From NCBI GenBank assembly GCA_950295325.1, contig OX485805.1:5952501-6016500 (forward strand): DNA of 64,000 nt, read 5' to 3'. Shown piece by piece: positions 49,085 to 60,943 of the stretch (positions are counted from its first letter, which is position 1; every line of letters starts with the position of its first letter). The position numbers and the translations under genes are program-made. A model generated the notes under the pieces. The model worked only from the letters and a program-made list of their open reading frames with translations, ran no database searches and was not told the origin of the DNA. This stretch comes from Polytrichum commune (taxonomy: Eukaryota; Streptophyta; Polytrichopsida; Polytrichales; Polytrichaceae).

Positions 49085-49231
49085 CATAACATTATTCAGA
49101 TCCATAGCTGTGTTATGTGGGACTGACAATATTCTGCAAAATATTCCCCACATTCAGATTGAATATGGAGAATATTTTGCAGAATATTGTCAGTCCCACA
49201 TAACACTGTTATGGATCTGAATGATGTTATG
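49085..49231 (+). ncRNA. 147-bp near-perfect hairpin, candidate MIRNA-like or MITE hairpin
   Basis: Arms 49085-49146 and 49170-49231 (62 nt each) are inverted copies with three differences; in RNA two of these become G-U pairs and one a U-U mismatch. The loop is 23 nt. Arm length, loop size and mismatch number fit a young plant MIRNA or siRNA hairpin, and equally a palindromic MITE; no target duplication was seen beyond a doubtful CA. It lies about 740 bp upstream of the receptor kinase start codon. Confidence 0.6.
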
Positions 49232-49967
49232 CAAACTCATTATTTAACAGAGGCAAACCACAGCATTATCTCTAATGAGCTGCTGGATGTAACTCAGGTC
49301 CTGCTTAATATTTTCGACTACACTTGTCATCCATCACATTTGCCTTACATCACCTCTCTGCCCCAATATCTAGAATTGGAGTAGATGTGTCCCTTTCACC
49401 AGTGCTACCATCTACACCTTTCGTAGATAGTAGATGACAGGTGACGAACTTGATGACCCCTGATGAACACATGCTTATTGCTCGAGAAACACGCTTGACA
49501 TTCTACGAGCTTGACTGCTTTTTATTTTGAGCGACTCGTGCACTGAAGGTTCACGAGCAAGTGCAGTTTCTCTTCCTCCGGACTTCGAAGTGAGTAAAGG
49601 TCGATAGGACCTGCAGAATTTTCTTCAGATTGACCTCCGCGAAATCGAGAATTGTAGCAGACATCGCTGAGATAGGATAATTAGTGAAGGCACGCAGTTT
49701 CTTTGATTCCGTGCATGATGCGTTCAGAAATCTGTCCTTCGTACAAGGCGCCACAGCGAATTATTGTTGCTGATCAGCACATAAATCCTGCTGTTGCGAC
49801 CAGCTGCGGTGTCACCATGGATCAGGAGTACACAGGAACTAAAGGTTCTGATTCTCAAAGGCGCCAGACGTAGTGTAGATTTGGAATTTAAGAGACGTAG
49901 CTGGCTCTGAGCTTTCGGCATGCAGGACGATTGGATTTATCTTTTCAGTGCAAGAGGTGAGAACAAA

Positions 49968-52585
49968 ATGGCTTTGCTCGCAGTGCTCGTGCTGGCGACA
50001 TGGCTGCCGGTGATGATGATGATATCCGGTGCAGCTGGTCAGTCGGTGGCGATGAGCAATATGACCCTGAGCTCCACACTACAGGCAAGCAAGAACCAGA
50101 GCTTGGTGTCTGCTGGTGGAGTTTTCGAGCTTGGATTTTATAGCGGAGTGCGTTACGGTTCGACTTCTACTGTTTACACACTTGCGATCTGGTACGCTCA
50201 GATAGCTCCTGTGAAGACAGTGGTCTGGATGGCAGACCGGTCCATGAACCTCAGCAGCAACGCCAATCTAACATTGTCGAATCAAGGAGAGCTTCAAGTA
50301 AACGATGGCGGATCTGTTATCTGGACGTCCGGTACAATAGGAGTAAGTCAGAGGATTTTCATTTTAATTCGGCCTTTGTTCCGAGCCGTAGCCAGGAAGA
50401 AATTCTCTGGAAATGTCTCGCGTATTGACTGCAAGATTGATGGTTTATTTTATTCTTTTCTTTTTCTCTGTTTTGAAGCGGAGAACTGATGGTTAGGCTA
50501 TGGCTTTTGCAGCTGAATGTGACCCGGGCCATCCTGTTGGATACGGGGAACCTTGTCCTCCGGAACGCCAACAACAGTAGCGTGTGGCAGAGCTTTGACA
50601 GTCCTACAGACACTCTCTTGCCCGGCCAGGCGTTCAACGCATCCTCCAAAGTAACTCTTTATTCATGGCTGAAGCACACTGACTGGTCGGAGAGTAGATA
50701 CACGTTGAATTGGACAAGTGTTCATACACTCAATGCCACTTGGAACTCTCCTTACCCCTGGTCGAATGCAGTAGGCAAGGACTACTGGAGCTATTCGACA
50801 CCCTCGTTGTCCGCCGTTTTGACATCCAAAGGTTTGTTGCAGGCAACGAATGCCTTCGGTCTATCAGGCGTGATTGGAAACAGCTCCGACTACGGCTTAA
50901 GCAATCGACTGCGGCGAGTTACTTTCGACGTTGATGGCAACCTGCGTATGTACAGCTGGCTGGTAGGGACTTCAACAAACTGGAGTGCTGAGTGGGCAGC
51001 AATTTCCAACGTCTGTAGCATCTATGGATTATGCGGTCCTTTCTCAGTCTGCATAGGTAAGGGACAATGTTCCTGTCCTTCCGGATTTCGATTTGTTGAT
51101 CCAAACGACCCGAGTCAGGGCTGCACACGATTGCAACCTATAACTCTTTGCACCTTCGCCGACCAAACTCTGTCCGTTGTTGACTCTGTGGACTACCCTA
51201 ACGGTGGCGATTACGGGTACTACTTCGCGCCATTAAGTACATGCCTGGCACTGTGCGAGAGCTCCTGCTTCTGTCAAGCGGTTTCAGTGTCAACGTATCA
51301 GACAGGTGCGAATTACAGTTGCTGGCTCAAGAAGGATTATATCCTCAACGGTCGATACAACAACCAACGCACCACGTACATACGAATTGCACAGACCGCA
51401 CAGTCAAGGGGCCTCTCCAAAGTGCAGAAATTTGAACTTCTGGCGGGCACGCTAGGTTTGGCGGTCACCATTCTTGGAGCTTCATTGTGCACCATCGGAT
51501 GTTTCTTTGTCCGTCGAAGAGTTCGACTTCTTCGTTTGAGACAGCTGGAGAAAAAGTGGACCAACTCTTCCAGCACCGTTATACGGTTCACATACGATGA
51601 AATTGAACTCATGACCAGAAAGTTTGCGGAGGAAATCGGTAAAGGAGGTTCCGGATCCGTGTTTAAAGGAACTATAGGAGCCAAGGTGGTGGTGGCCGTG
51701 AAACGACTGGAGAAATTAAGCCCTGAGGAGACGGAATTCGTGAACGAGGTCGACATTATTGGACGCATTCACCACGCCAACTTGGTAGACCTCCATGGAT
51801 ACTGCTCCGAGGGTGCACACAGGGTACTCGTTTACGAGTACATGGACAGAGGCTCTCTTGACAACGTTCTTTTTCGAGCTCAGAAAGCCAAACTGCCTAT
51901 TCTCGAATGGAGGTCTCGATTCAAGATCGCTTTGGAGACAGCGAAGGGCCTCGCGTACCTGCACGAAGATGTTCGAGGCCAATGCATCATTCATTGTGAC
52001 ATCAAACCGGGAAACATCTTACTGAATTCTAGGTTGTCGTCCAAGGTGGCCGACTTCGGGTTGGCGCGAATCATGAACAAGGAGCAAACCCGCACCATGA
52101 CCATGCACATCCGGGGCACATGTGGTTATCTGGCACCGGAATGGACATCGGACCACATGGCCATCACCGCCAAAACCGACGTATACAGCTACGGAATGGT
52201 GTTGTTAGAGATCATCAGTGGCAGGAGAAACTTTAAAATACAAGACACGAATGTGGATGCCGCTGATTGGTACTTCCCTCTTTGGGCATTCTCGAAGGTT
52301 GAAACAGGGGCGTTCCTTGAAGTTGTGGATCCCTTGCTGAGCGGGATTGTGGATGGTCAGGAGGCCGAGAGAGCGTTGCAGGTTGCATTCTGGTGTATCA
52401 ACGACAAGCCTCATCTGCGGCCTTCCATGGTCAAGGTGGTGCAAATCCTGGAAGGCCATGTCCCTGTCGATCTGCCGGTGGCGCGACCTTTATTCTTAGA
52501 CGAAGGCTATGTTCGTTCTCAGCACAGCGGATCCCCAGATTTCACAACGTCGTCCACGGAGAAGCCCGAATATGACTCACTTTGA
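49968..52585 (+). CDS. G-type lectin (S-domain) receptor-like serine/threonine kinase
   Basis: Two exons, 49968-50342 and 50513-52585; the 170-bp intron (GTAAGT..TTTTGCAG) joins in phase 0 and restores the lectin domain across the junction. The product is 815 residues. Start chosen at 49968 because it begins a signal peptide (MALLAVLVLATWLPV); an in-frame ATG 48 bases upstream would add a hydrophilic leader. Domains: bulb-type mannose-lectin region (~30-170, with LLDTGNLVLRN and VWQSFDSPTDTLLPG), EGF-like/S-locus region with cysteines (CSIYGLCGPFSVC, ~293-317), PAN-like region (~338-417), one transmembrane segment (~432-458), kinase (~490-775). Kinase landmarks: GKGGSGSV loop, VAVK lysine (~522), HCDIKPGN (Asp ~621), DFGLAR (~639), APEW (~666). 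The catalytic loop is HCD rather than HRD, a non-RD kinase as in the SD2 group. It would act at the plasma membrane in surface sensing. The only intact host protein gene in the middle of the window. Confidence 0.95.
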
Positions 52586-54262
52586 AAACAACCTTCCAAC
52601 CAAGACATTGTTTGCTAGCTCCTCTCCTCCAACTTCGTAGAACGACAACGTGCGATTCGCACATTTCGGATCACAGGGATGCCATACCCGGTGCTGATAA
52701 ACATGTCGGACTTGTAATACACTATAGACATAGGGGCTAACAATTTCTACATTATTGCTAGAAACCATTTCTTTCCCTAACGCTGCATTGATTAGTTTGA
52801 ATTCTAAACTGTTGGCTCTTCTGTTGGAAACCTTATATTGTATGTACAATTATCCGAGTGCAGGAATGAAGATTTCGTGTAAATCCGATTGAATGAAGGA
52901 TTCATGGATACAGATTGAAAACTTGCTTTGAAGTGAGTCTGAGATACTGCAATAGGTTTGCAAAGCGACAGATGAGCAGGGTTGTATTTGTACTTCTTTA
53001 CTTTCATTATTTGAGATTGATCTTTTGAAATGCTGTGCCCACTGAAAATTGCCACTGCATGATGAGAACGATGCCTATTTCCAGAGCACCCAACCCACAG
53101 AGTGTGCCTTAAAATCAGAAACTCGTACTCTGCGCAAAGAATTCAAGCGCCTTGCAAATCTATGAGTGTCTTCTGGATTCTGGAAGTTTGTGCCAGTCAT
53201 TTAATATAGACTATGTCTTCAATCCTTAGGGTGTCAATGGTAGCAAGTGGTGCTGGTGGAATTCCAATTCTCGTAGACAAACAATCGATTGGCGAAACTG
53301 CATACAGAGTTCGAACACTTCAAAAAAAAATCGTTTTGTGGACGTAATGAACCAGATCTCATTGACAAGATGTCCGAGCATTTAAGACATAGCGCTGTCC
53401 AAGGTCTTGTAACTTCCATCAGGAGTCTTTGTAATCTTTGAGCACAATCCTCTACATTAACATCCATGTGCTTTAAGTTTCAACATTAGTGTTACAAAAA
53501 GGATATGAAACCACGACTCTTTCTTAGGAATTCTATTAGTATTTCTCATTTGGGTGACCTCATTTCGGCGTTGCGAAGCGCAAGGCACTAGCTTGTGTTA
53601 GAAGTATTCCAACAATAAGCGCATTAAATCGTACATAAAGTGACCGGCACCCCAAACCTTGCAAGTGAATTAAAATGGTTTCAGCACTTTCTGGATTCAA
53701 TGACCAAATTATACTACAAATTACTGAATGGGAACAAGAAAGAATTCTGGAAGCACACAGAGTTGCCAAGCAAAATATTTGAGCAGAAATCGAACTCCAG
53801 GTGTGTATCGGGAGATATAATTAATACAGTATGTGGTTGAGGTCTATGTTTGCTGACCTTATTGTCCTCCATAGCCACGCTAATACCTATTGACGCAACA
53901 AGTTTCAGTGCGAGTTCCTCTATGGTATGCATTGAAATATTGTTGCCGACCACTTGTGCCTCTCACCTAAAATCAGACGATTGCAACTTGCTGAGGTCAA
54001 ACTTAATGAAGTGATGCACGTCCGTGTCCCCTTCAGACAACACAGCAGATGGTTGACGTTCTGTGTATCGCAACTTCAGATGCCAAGTTTGTTACCATCA
54101 CTGTAAGACGGCCTTCATCAAACAAAGAAACAGATCCAAACATCGCGTGCCACGATTCGCAGCATACACCCTGGATAGAATCGGATAGGTCAGTTCTGCT
54201 AGGACTTGTATCAAGAATATTTCAACAGTCAACTTCTCCTGCTTCAGCGATTGACTAAATAA
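52586..54262. other. receptor kinase downstream region
   Basis: About 1.7 kb with 3'-UTR candidates just after the stop and no further gene. Short frames (up to 90 codons) on both strands show no domain. Confidence 0.4.
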
Positions 54263-54306
54263 GGGCCGGGCAAACACGAGCAGCCTCCGCTGTCGCAAAT
54301 TATGCA
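54263..54306 (-). pseudogene. U1 snRNA 3'-end relic
   Basis: The minus strand reads CATAATTTGCGACAGCGGAG and a diverged stem-loop IV, matching the Sm site and 3' stem of U1, but no 5' part lies in front of it. It marks the inner edge of the right U1 cluster. Confidence 0.7.
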
Positions 54307-54403
54307 GAGTTCTAAGCCCTCAACTCTAAACGCCTTAATCCGTCATCCCATTTCAGGTGGCTTCGTTACCAGACTTTTCTCCGATTTCCAAGATTGCTCG
54401 GGT

Positions 54404-54560
54404 AGAGGCCGCACGAACGCGAGCCCCTGCTGTCACAAATTATGACGTGTATGCCTCCCGTGGGAAGATACTAGAGTCACCCGGCCCGAAGTGCAATGGG
54501 GCAAATCCCTCTAGGCCGTCCACCTTTAGGTTCATGGATACACCCCGCCCAGGTAAGTGC
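54404..54560 (-). ncRNA. U1: U1 snRNA, copy 6 (variant stem-loop I)
   Basis: Minus strand. ACTTACCTGG 5' end, loop II CCATTGCACTTCGGG, Sm site ATAATTTGTGA, stem-loop IV. Loop I is CATGAACCTAAAGG, altering the GAUC of the U1-70K site. Confidence 0.85.
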
Positions 54561-54581
54561 GTTCTATGTCTTCTAACTCGC

Positions 54582-54629
54582 TAGTTGAATGCCCCTGCCA
54601 TTCAAACCAACCACAATCCGAATGGGATA
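54582..54629 (-). promoter_or_regulatory. U1 copy 6 promoter
   Basis: Minus strand ATCCCATTCGGATTG at -69 and an ATTCAACTAG box at -30; no TATA. Confidence 0.65.
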
Positions 54630-55497
54630 AATAAGAACAGCACATCTTTCTGCACATGATTCCGACCTTTCAATCCTTCGTTCATCTTGGCATCCTCAAA
54701 GTTGCGGTTGGACTTGTGTTGTAAGCTTCAAGAATTTGACAACATTGACTATATGTGCAAGTACCTAGAAACCAAAACACGAGTCCTTCTGGGTCTTCCA
54801 TAACATGCGAACTTCATTTCTGAAACAAATTAAGAGGAATCCTGCCCGAATGAAATGTAAATTAGCACAATCTTGGTGCAAGAACTGTAAACTGGTACAA
54901 GAGACTCCTATGATGAGAATCGAAAAGCAATGATATCACAACTCCTTTCTTGCTGGAAATCTTGATGAAAACACAAACTCTGCACAATCAACTCTGCATG
55001 TCTTTGACAGAGAGGCTAATGGTGGCCTTTCTACAGTACATCCCTAAGAGAACACGGTCTGGGGAATTAGTGTTACTGTCCAGTTTCTAACAGTTGATTT
55101 CCATAATTTGAGTGGAAGATGAAACTCTAAACAGAGCAATAACTGCACTAATTCCCTTCTTGCACAGTTCAAAGAAGTAAGACGTGCTTAAATGAACACC
55201 TAACATCCACAAACTCTAGAATAGAATAAAATTGCATACAAGGAATACATGTATGGAAATAACAGCCTTTGAGATGAGAGCAGGTGAGGATTTGGACCAC
55301 ATTGAGTTGCCTATTATCTAGAATAGTTTCGTAGCATCAATTCTAGATTTTGTAGCATTATCTCGAGTTAAGGGCGCACCAATATGCTTTGATGAGAACT
55401 TACATCACCACACACAGATATCATACTACGGGTGATCAAAAACTTTGTTTCGTACCTAAAATTTTAAAAATAGTCCGATTTCTAAGATTACTCATGT

Positions 55498-55654
55498 GAA
55501 GGCCGCGCGAACGCGAGCCCCCGCTGCCACAAATTATGACGTGTATGCCTCCCCTAGGAAGATACTAGAGTCATACGGCCCGAAGTGCAATGGGGCAAGC
55601 TCCTCTAGGCCATCCACATTGAGGATCATGGATACACCCCGCCCAGGTAAGTGA
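55498..55654 (-). ncRNA. U1: U1 snRNA, copy 7 (variant stem-loop I)
   Basis: Minus strand. Canonical 5' end, loop II CCATTGCACTTCGGG, Sm site ATAATTTGTGG and stem-loop IV. Loop I is CATGATCCTCAATG, with the AAGG/GAGG end changed; the stem II partner CCGTATGACT also differs (A for GG) from the others. Confidence 0.86.
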
Positions 55655-55674
55655 CTCTGGAGTCTTCGCGCTCG

Positions 55675-55722
55675 CTACTTGAATGCCACTGCCATTCACA
55701 ACAAGTACAATCCGAGTGGGAT
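55675..55722 (-). promoter_or_regulatory. U1 copy 7 promoter
   Basis: Minus strand ATCCCACTCGGATTG at -68, the closest match in the window to the plant USE RTCCCACATCG; ATTCAAGTAG at -30. Confidence 0.72.
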
Positions 55723-56136
55723 AAACAAGAACAGCACGCCTCTTCTGCACTTGATTTCAGCTCTTACAATTCTTTGTTCAACTCGGTAGCTTCAGGTTTG
55801 CGGGGAATTTAGTATGCAATCTTTAAGAATTTGACACCATTGACCATTTATGTAGGTCAGATATTTCTTTGCAGTACCTAGGAACCGGATCATCCTTCTG
55901 AAGTCTTCCCTAAATCTCAGTTAAAGGTCGGGGTGTCTCCTAGGCGTCCAAAATTATACGGAGTTATACTCTGTCACTTTAGAGACCATAGGTGTCATAA
56001 CCTTGCACCCAGCACATGATGTTTTCCATTCAAATCACCACGGGCGCAAATCTCTGAAATTCTGGTAAGCGGGTATATTTGCCTTATTTTGCACATCCTT
56101 CGAGGCCTCCTCTCCGATTTTTACGATTGCCTTAGT

Positions 56137-56293
56137 GAGGGCCGCGCGAACGCGAGCCCCCGCTGCCACAAATCATGACGTGTATGCCTCCCGTAGGAAG
56201 ATACTAGAGTCGCCCGGCCCGAAGTGCAATGGGGCAGGCCCCTCTAGGCCATCCACCTTCAAGATCATGGATACACCCCGCCCAGGTAAGTAA
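56137..56293 (-). ncRNA. U1: U1 snRNA, copy 8
   Basis: Minus strand. Canonical 5' end TTACTTACCTGG, loop I CATGATCTTGAAGG, which is the best match here to the U1-70K consensus GAUCANGAAG, loop II CCATTGCACTTCGGG, stem-loop IV. Sm region is ATGATTTGTGG, with one A-to-G just before the U run. Confidence 0.9.
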
Positions 56294-56313
56294 ATTCAAT
56301 GTATTCCCGATCT

Positions 56314-56361
56314 CTACTTGAATGCCACTGCCGTTCACTACAACCGCAATCCGAATGGGAT
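56314..56361 (-). promoter_or_regulatory. U1 copy 8 promoter
   Basis: Minus strand ATCCCATTCGGATTG at -68 and ATTCAAGTAG at -30. Confidence 0.7.
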
Positions 56362-58156
56362 AGATAGTCAAGCCACATGAAGGCTAGGTATCTACCTAAA
56401 TCCAAACATTTCCATCCCTTCTACTCTATCTCCAAGGCCATCTTCAGAGTGAAGTGGAGGTTCGGTCCTCCAATTTTTGAGAGTTTGTAAGTCTTTGACA
56501 TCTTGTTCAAGTCATTAGGCTTTTTCTGTAATATATCATCACAACCTTATGCAGTGTGCACAATGCACCCATTGAGACACCAAAACTTGATTTCCCTTTA
56601 AGGAACAACTTGACAGCTATCCCCGATTTGAATTGCGGCAAGAATGAGAATTAGGTGAAAGAGATCATGCATGCCTCCAGACCTTCAATTGCTTATACTT
56701 CATCTTGGTCATCTCTAGAGTTAGGTTGAGGTTTGGTCCTGAAATTCTCGAGAATTTGGAAATCCTTGACATCTTGTGCAAGTCAGTAAAGTTTCTTGCT
56801 GTATAATCCATGGCAGCGTTCTAAACAATTTGCCCCTCGTCACTCCAACATGTGATTTCCCTGTATGAAACCGCGTAACATCTATCCGGAATCTGAATTG
56901 CTGCAAAAATGAGCAGGTAAGAAGAATCATGCCTACTCTCCTTATATACTCGGTAGTGATCATGTATGCTTGGATACTGATCTTGAAGTACTTCTATCAG
57001 AATCATGTGGAAGCAATGCCGTCACAATTGCTTTCTAGCTGGCTGAACATTTTAATGGAAACTCACAATCTCTAGACAATTTCTTTGACAAGTCGCACAG
57101 TAATTGGTGGCCCTTGTGTGGTGCTCGATTCCACAAAACATCATTTTCTGGTGTTTCTCGTTCCAGTACTGTATACATTATCCAATTCTCGAGAATTTGG
57201 AAGTCTTGACTTTTGTGCAAGGCAATAAGGTCTCTTGATATAGAAACGTAGAATTCTGCATCATTCGCCCCTTTAGGTTCCACAACGTGACAGCTATCCC
57301 GGACTCGAATTGCGGGAAGAAAGAAAAGTAGGCAAAGAAGATCATGCCAGCTCTCCTTATACCTAGACATCCTCGTATATAGGCAATGATGTCGCAATTG
57401 CTTTCTTGCTGAATAATTTCATAAAATTCACAAATAATTTCCACTAATGACTCTGCGAGTCTGCATCTCTTTGACAAGTCACTTTTCTGGTGTTTCTCTA
57501 TCCATATAAGTTGGAAGCTCAAATTCTGAACAAAGCAATAACACCACTGACACCAGCTTCAAAAAAGTCATGTAGACATTCTCCAGCTTTACACAATTCC
57601 AGACCATGTCATCTGAATATGGAAGTGAATCGGGTACCTGAAGATGAGAAGAACAGATATTCACAACAACTCCACCAAATACAAGTAAATGCAAAACAAT
57701 TTACAGAAAGCTGCTACGAACACAGTGATGCTGCATAATTTGGTATACATAGAAGCTTTAGTGAGGGGGTTGCGAATGTTTCTGAAGCATTATCAAATTG
57801 CCTGTGAAGCGGAAAACCTTCACATGAGCAGGTGACACTTCCATCTGTAAGCAACTCTAAACTGTGATCATCATCACATGAACACGTTCGTAATATAGTT
57901 TCTCCTCCTGTCTAAATAACTACCGCTGTAGGCAGGTACGTATGCCACAAAACTTATCTCTGAACTAATCTTTTTAGCAGCAGAACGACTAGCGGCAGCA
58001 ACATAACCAATGCTAGAATCTGAAGCACTATCAAGAAGGCAGAACGAGAAGCTTAGACCTATACAGATGACGACAAGACAATTCTCATCCTGATTCAGCT
58101 CTAGCGCTTCACACAAACACGTCCACATTATCATTTGAAGCGTTCGTAAAAACTGT

Positions 58157-58172
58157 GGTGCTCAGGAACACC
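58157..58172 (-). promoter_or_regulatory. histone-type 3' stem-loop of H4 copy 2
   Basis: Minus strand GGTGTTCCTGAGCACC: 6-bp stem with one U-G pair and a CCUG loop, then ACAG. It begins 38 nt after the stop. Compared with the other two genes the loop is fully changed while the stem is kept by the wobble pair. Confidence 0.62.
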
Positions 58173-58210
58173 ATTCTGCGAATCTGGATAGAAGCTTTGG
58201 GCATATTCCT

Positions 58211-58561
<351 letters not shown>

Positions 58562-58724
58562 CTAACCCGAATGTATGCAGAGAGCGGACACGGAGGAGGA
58601 AGGCGAAGGCCTGAGAGAATGATTGCGGCTATGGCGGAGAGGGGCTGATCACAAGAGCAGAGGAGGAAATAGTAGAGTGGAGGGCGATGCAGAAAATGCT
58701 AATGAGAAAGCAGCAGTCAGGATG

Positions 58725-58735
58725 AATAAATATAG
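58725..58735 (-). promoter_or_regulatory. TATA-like box of H4 copy 2
   Basis: Minus strand CTATATTTATT, about 205 bp before the ATG. Position fits a core promoter with a 170-nt leader. Confidence 0.45.
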
Positions 58736-60039
58736 GAGGAACGATGGAGAATGACCTGGATCTCCAAAAGAGGGACAGGCCAATGCCGGTCCTCTACAGG
58801 ATAGTAAGCCTCGAGGTGAAGGATTGTCGAATGCTGGTCCAAACGAGACAGAAGCGAAGGAATTAAATGGCGAGAGCGATCGAGATACACTGCGATGCAA
58901 AATTGAAATGTGAAAGCAACACCAAGAACGCATTATGTAGGAACGATGGACACAGACTGCATCTCGAATAGAAGGTCGGCCTTTTATGTTCAACACGTCC
59001 TCGAGAGAACTGTAAGTCTCGAGGTGAACGATTTCTAACGATTTAGAACCTTTACCTACTACGGAAGCCGCCGACATTCGGAGTTCGTATATTGCGTCAT
59101 TGCGACGCCAAGAGATTTTGAGTAGAGTGGACCTCGGAATAAAGAATTTGCCTACATCACCGATTCTCCGCAATTCGGAATTGCTTGAATGCGTGACTAC
59201 AAATCATTGGAAAGCAAAACGAGGCACATAGAGCATGTAGAACAGTCTTGAGAACACCATTGGTCATACGGTGAAAATTGCCAACAAATAGAGATAATTC
59301 CTGCCGTGTCGATGAAGCTACCTGTCCATACGCATGTGGCATTGCGAGAACTTGGACAAACCTGTTCTGCATTTCACTAGGAATTCAATTCTTTCCAACG
59401 TAACTTACGGCCTTACAACACCAGTTCCACAGGCATTTATTGATGTAATGTATATCAACGATTTGCAACCTACAGGAAGAGAACGATTGCGCAGTAAGTG
59501 CTAGTATCGTCAGTCGAATTAAATTGACGAATCGTTTTCGGAGGTCTACTAATTCTCATGAATACCGCTGTCCGATACACCAGCCACAGAGCGGCTACCA
59601 TCCAGTTTATGAACAGCAAATGCAATCCCTAATCACTTGGTAGGGGCTGAGCCCCAGCACAGTGATAAATTGTATTCTACCCTTTCAAACCTTTCCATTC
59701 CAGGCCACGGCACATAGATACCACAACTTAATGAATTATTGCTTAAGTTCCAGTGCGCGAACTCTTTGCATTAAAAGATCCATTGAATACTGTCCAAGAC
59801 ACATTATAAAAAATGTGAAATAAAGATCTGCTGCTCACTTACTACAATTTCCAAATTCCTAATTGCAGGCGACTTCGATATTCCATTAACCAAGAATCAC
59901 GGAAACCCCTCAAGATAAACATACAACCAAACGCCAGAATCTACACCACATCTAACTAGAGAAAAACCCCACAAGCGTCAATAGGAATGTACAACACCTC
60001 GACAACTTTACAGAATCGATACAAGTTCTTCAGAAAGGT
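58736..60039. other. intergenic DNA between H4 copies 2 and 3
   Basis: About 1.3 kb with the likely promoter of copy 2. CCTCGAGGTGAAGGAT and CTCGAGGTGAACGAT at about 58809 and 59017 form a short direct repeat. A 174-codon minus-strand frame (58649-59173) has no domain and overlaps the promoter; not called. Confidence 0.4.
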
Positions 60040-60055
60040 GGTGTTAAATAACACC
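60040..60055 (-). promoter_or_regulatory. histone-type 3' stem-loop of H4 copy 3
   Basis: Minus strand GGTGTTATTTAACACC, identical to copy 1, with CACAAAAT before and ACC after, beginning 35 nt after the stop. Downstream of the hairpin both genes also share CTTGTATCGATTC / TTTGTGTCAATTC-like sequence. Confidence 0.75.
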
Positions 60056-60090
60056 ATTTTGTGTAAAAGGAAGCTGGAACCAAGGGATCT

Positions 60091-60534
<444 letters not shown>

Positions 60535-60546
60535 CTATAGCGAGAA

Positions 60547-60554
60547 CTATATAG
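60547..60554 (-). promoter_or_regulatory. TATA box of H4 copy 3
   Basis: CTATATAG, about 145 bp before the start codon, in a C/T-rich (minus strand) region typical of a plant core promoter and leader. Confidence 0.55.
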
Positions 60555-60943
60555 GGTGAGGGACGGGAGGGGAGGAGACGCGGGGGAAGAAGGGAGGGAA
60601 ATTCGAATTTTGAAAGAGACGAGGTCAAATCTATGCCCCGTGATCCTCAATCTTAAAAAAACGTAGATTTGTGGTAACAAGTAGCGTTGCGACACCTGGC
60701 TGGACCCACAGCGCCTGCATTATTACTGTGAGTGATCATTGCGAGGTGCCATCTGATAAATCTCGGACTCTAAGGTAGAGGGTGCTTAAACCAACACTTT
60801 AACGCTAGTGCACAAACATATGGCTATGCGGTAAATATTTGAAAGAATTGTATTAGCGTTGGGGAAAAATATAGATGTAAATAAAATAACACATTTTTAG
60901 CCTCAATTTGATATGGGATGAATATTCAAAGTCAAAACCACCA

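Larger units (their letters stand above)
54307..58140 (-). repeat. tandem U1 array, right cluster (inverted copy of left spacer blocks)
   Basis: The spacer blocks of the left cluster occur here in reverse complement: the AACAGTTGATTTCCATAAT block near 55090, TTGGACGCCTAGG-like near 55945, the CTTCCAAATTCTCGAGAATT block near 56740 and 57185, and the CGCAACCCCCTCACTAAAG / AATGCTTCAGAAA block near 57755-57800. U1 starts are 1094 and 639 bp apart. The stretch 56294-58140 has these blocks but no U1 or protein gene. Confidence 0.78.

Noticed and set aside
49920..49967. Upstream in-frame ATG of the receptor kinase as the start
   Set aside because: It would put a hydrophilic stretch before the signal peptide; the ATG at 49968 gives a normal secretory start.
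50489..50512. Reading the kinase as a separate 698-residue gene starting in the intron
   Set aside because: The first eight codons are intron sequence; the GT-AG intron 50343-50512 joins the lectin domain in phase.
58649..59173. 174-codon minus-strand frame upstream of H4 copy 2
   Set aside because: Covers the TATA-like box and leader of H4, with no domain; likely chance.
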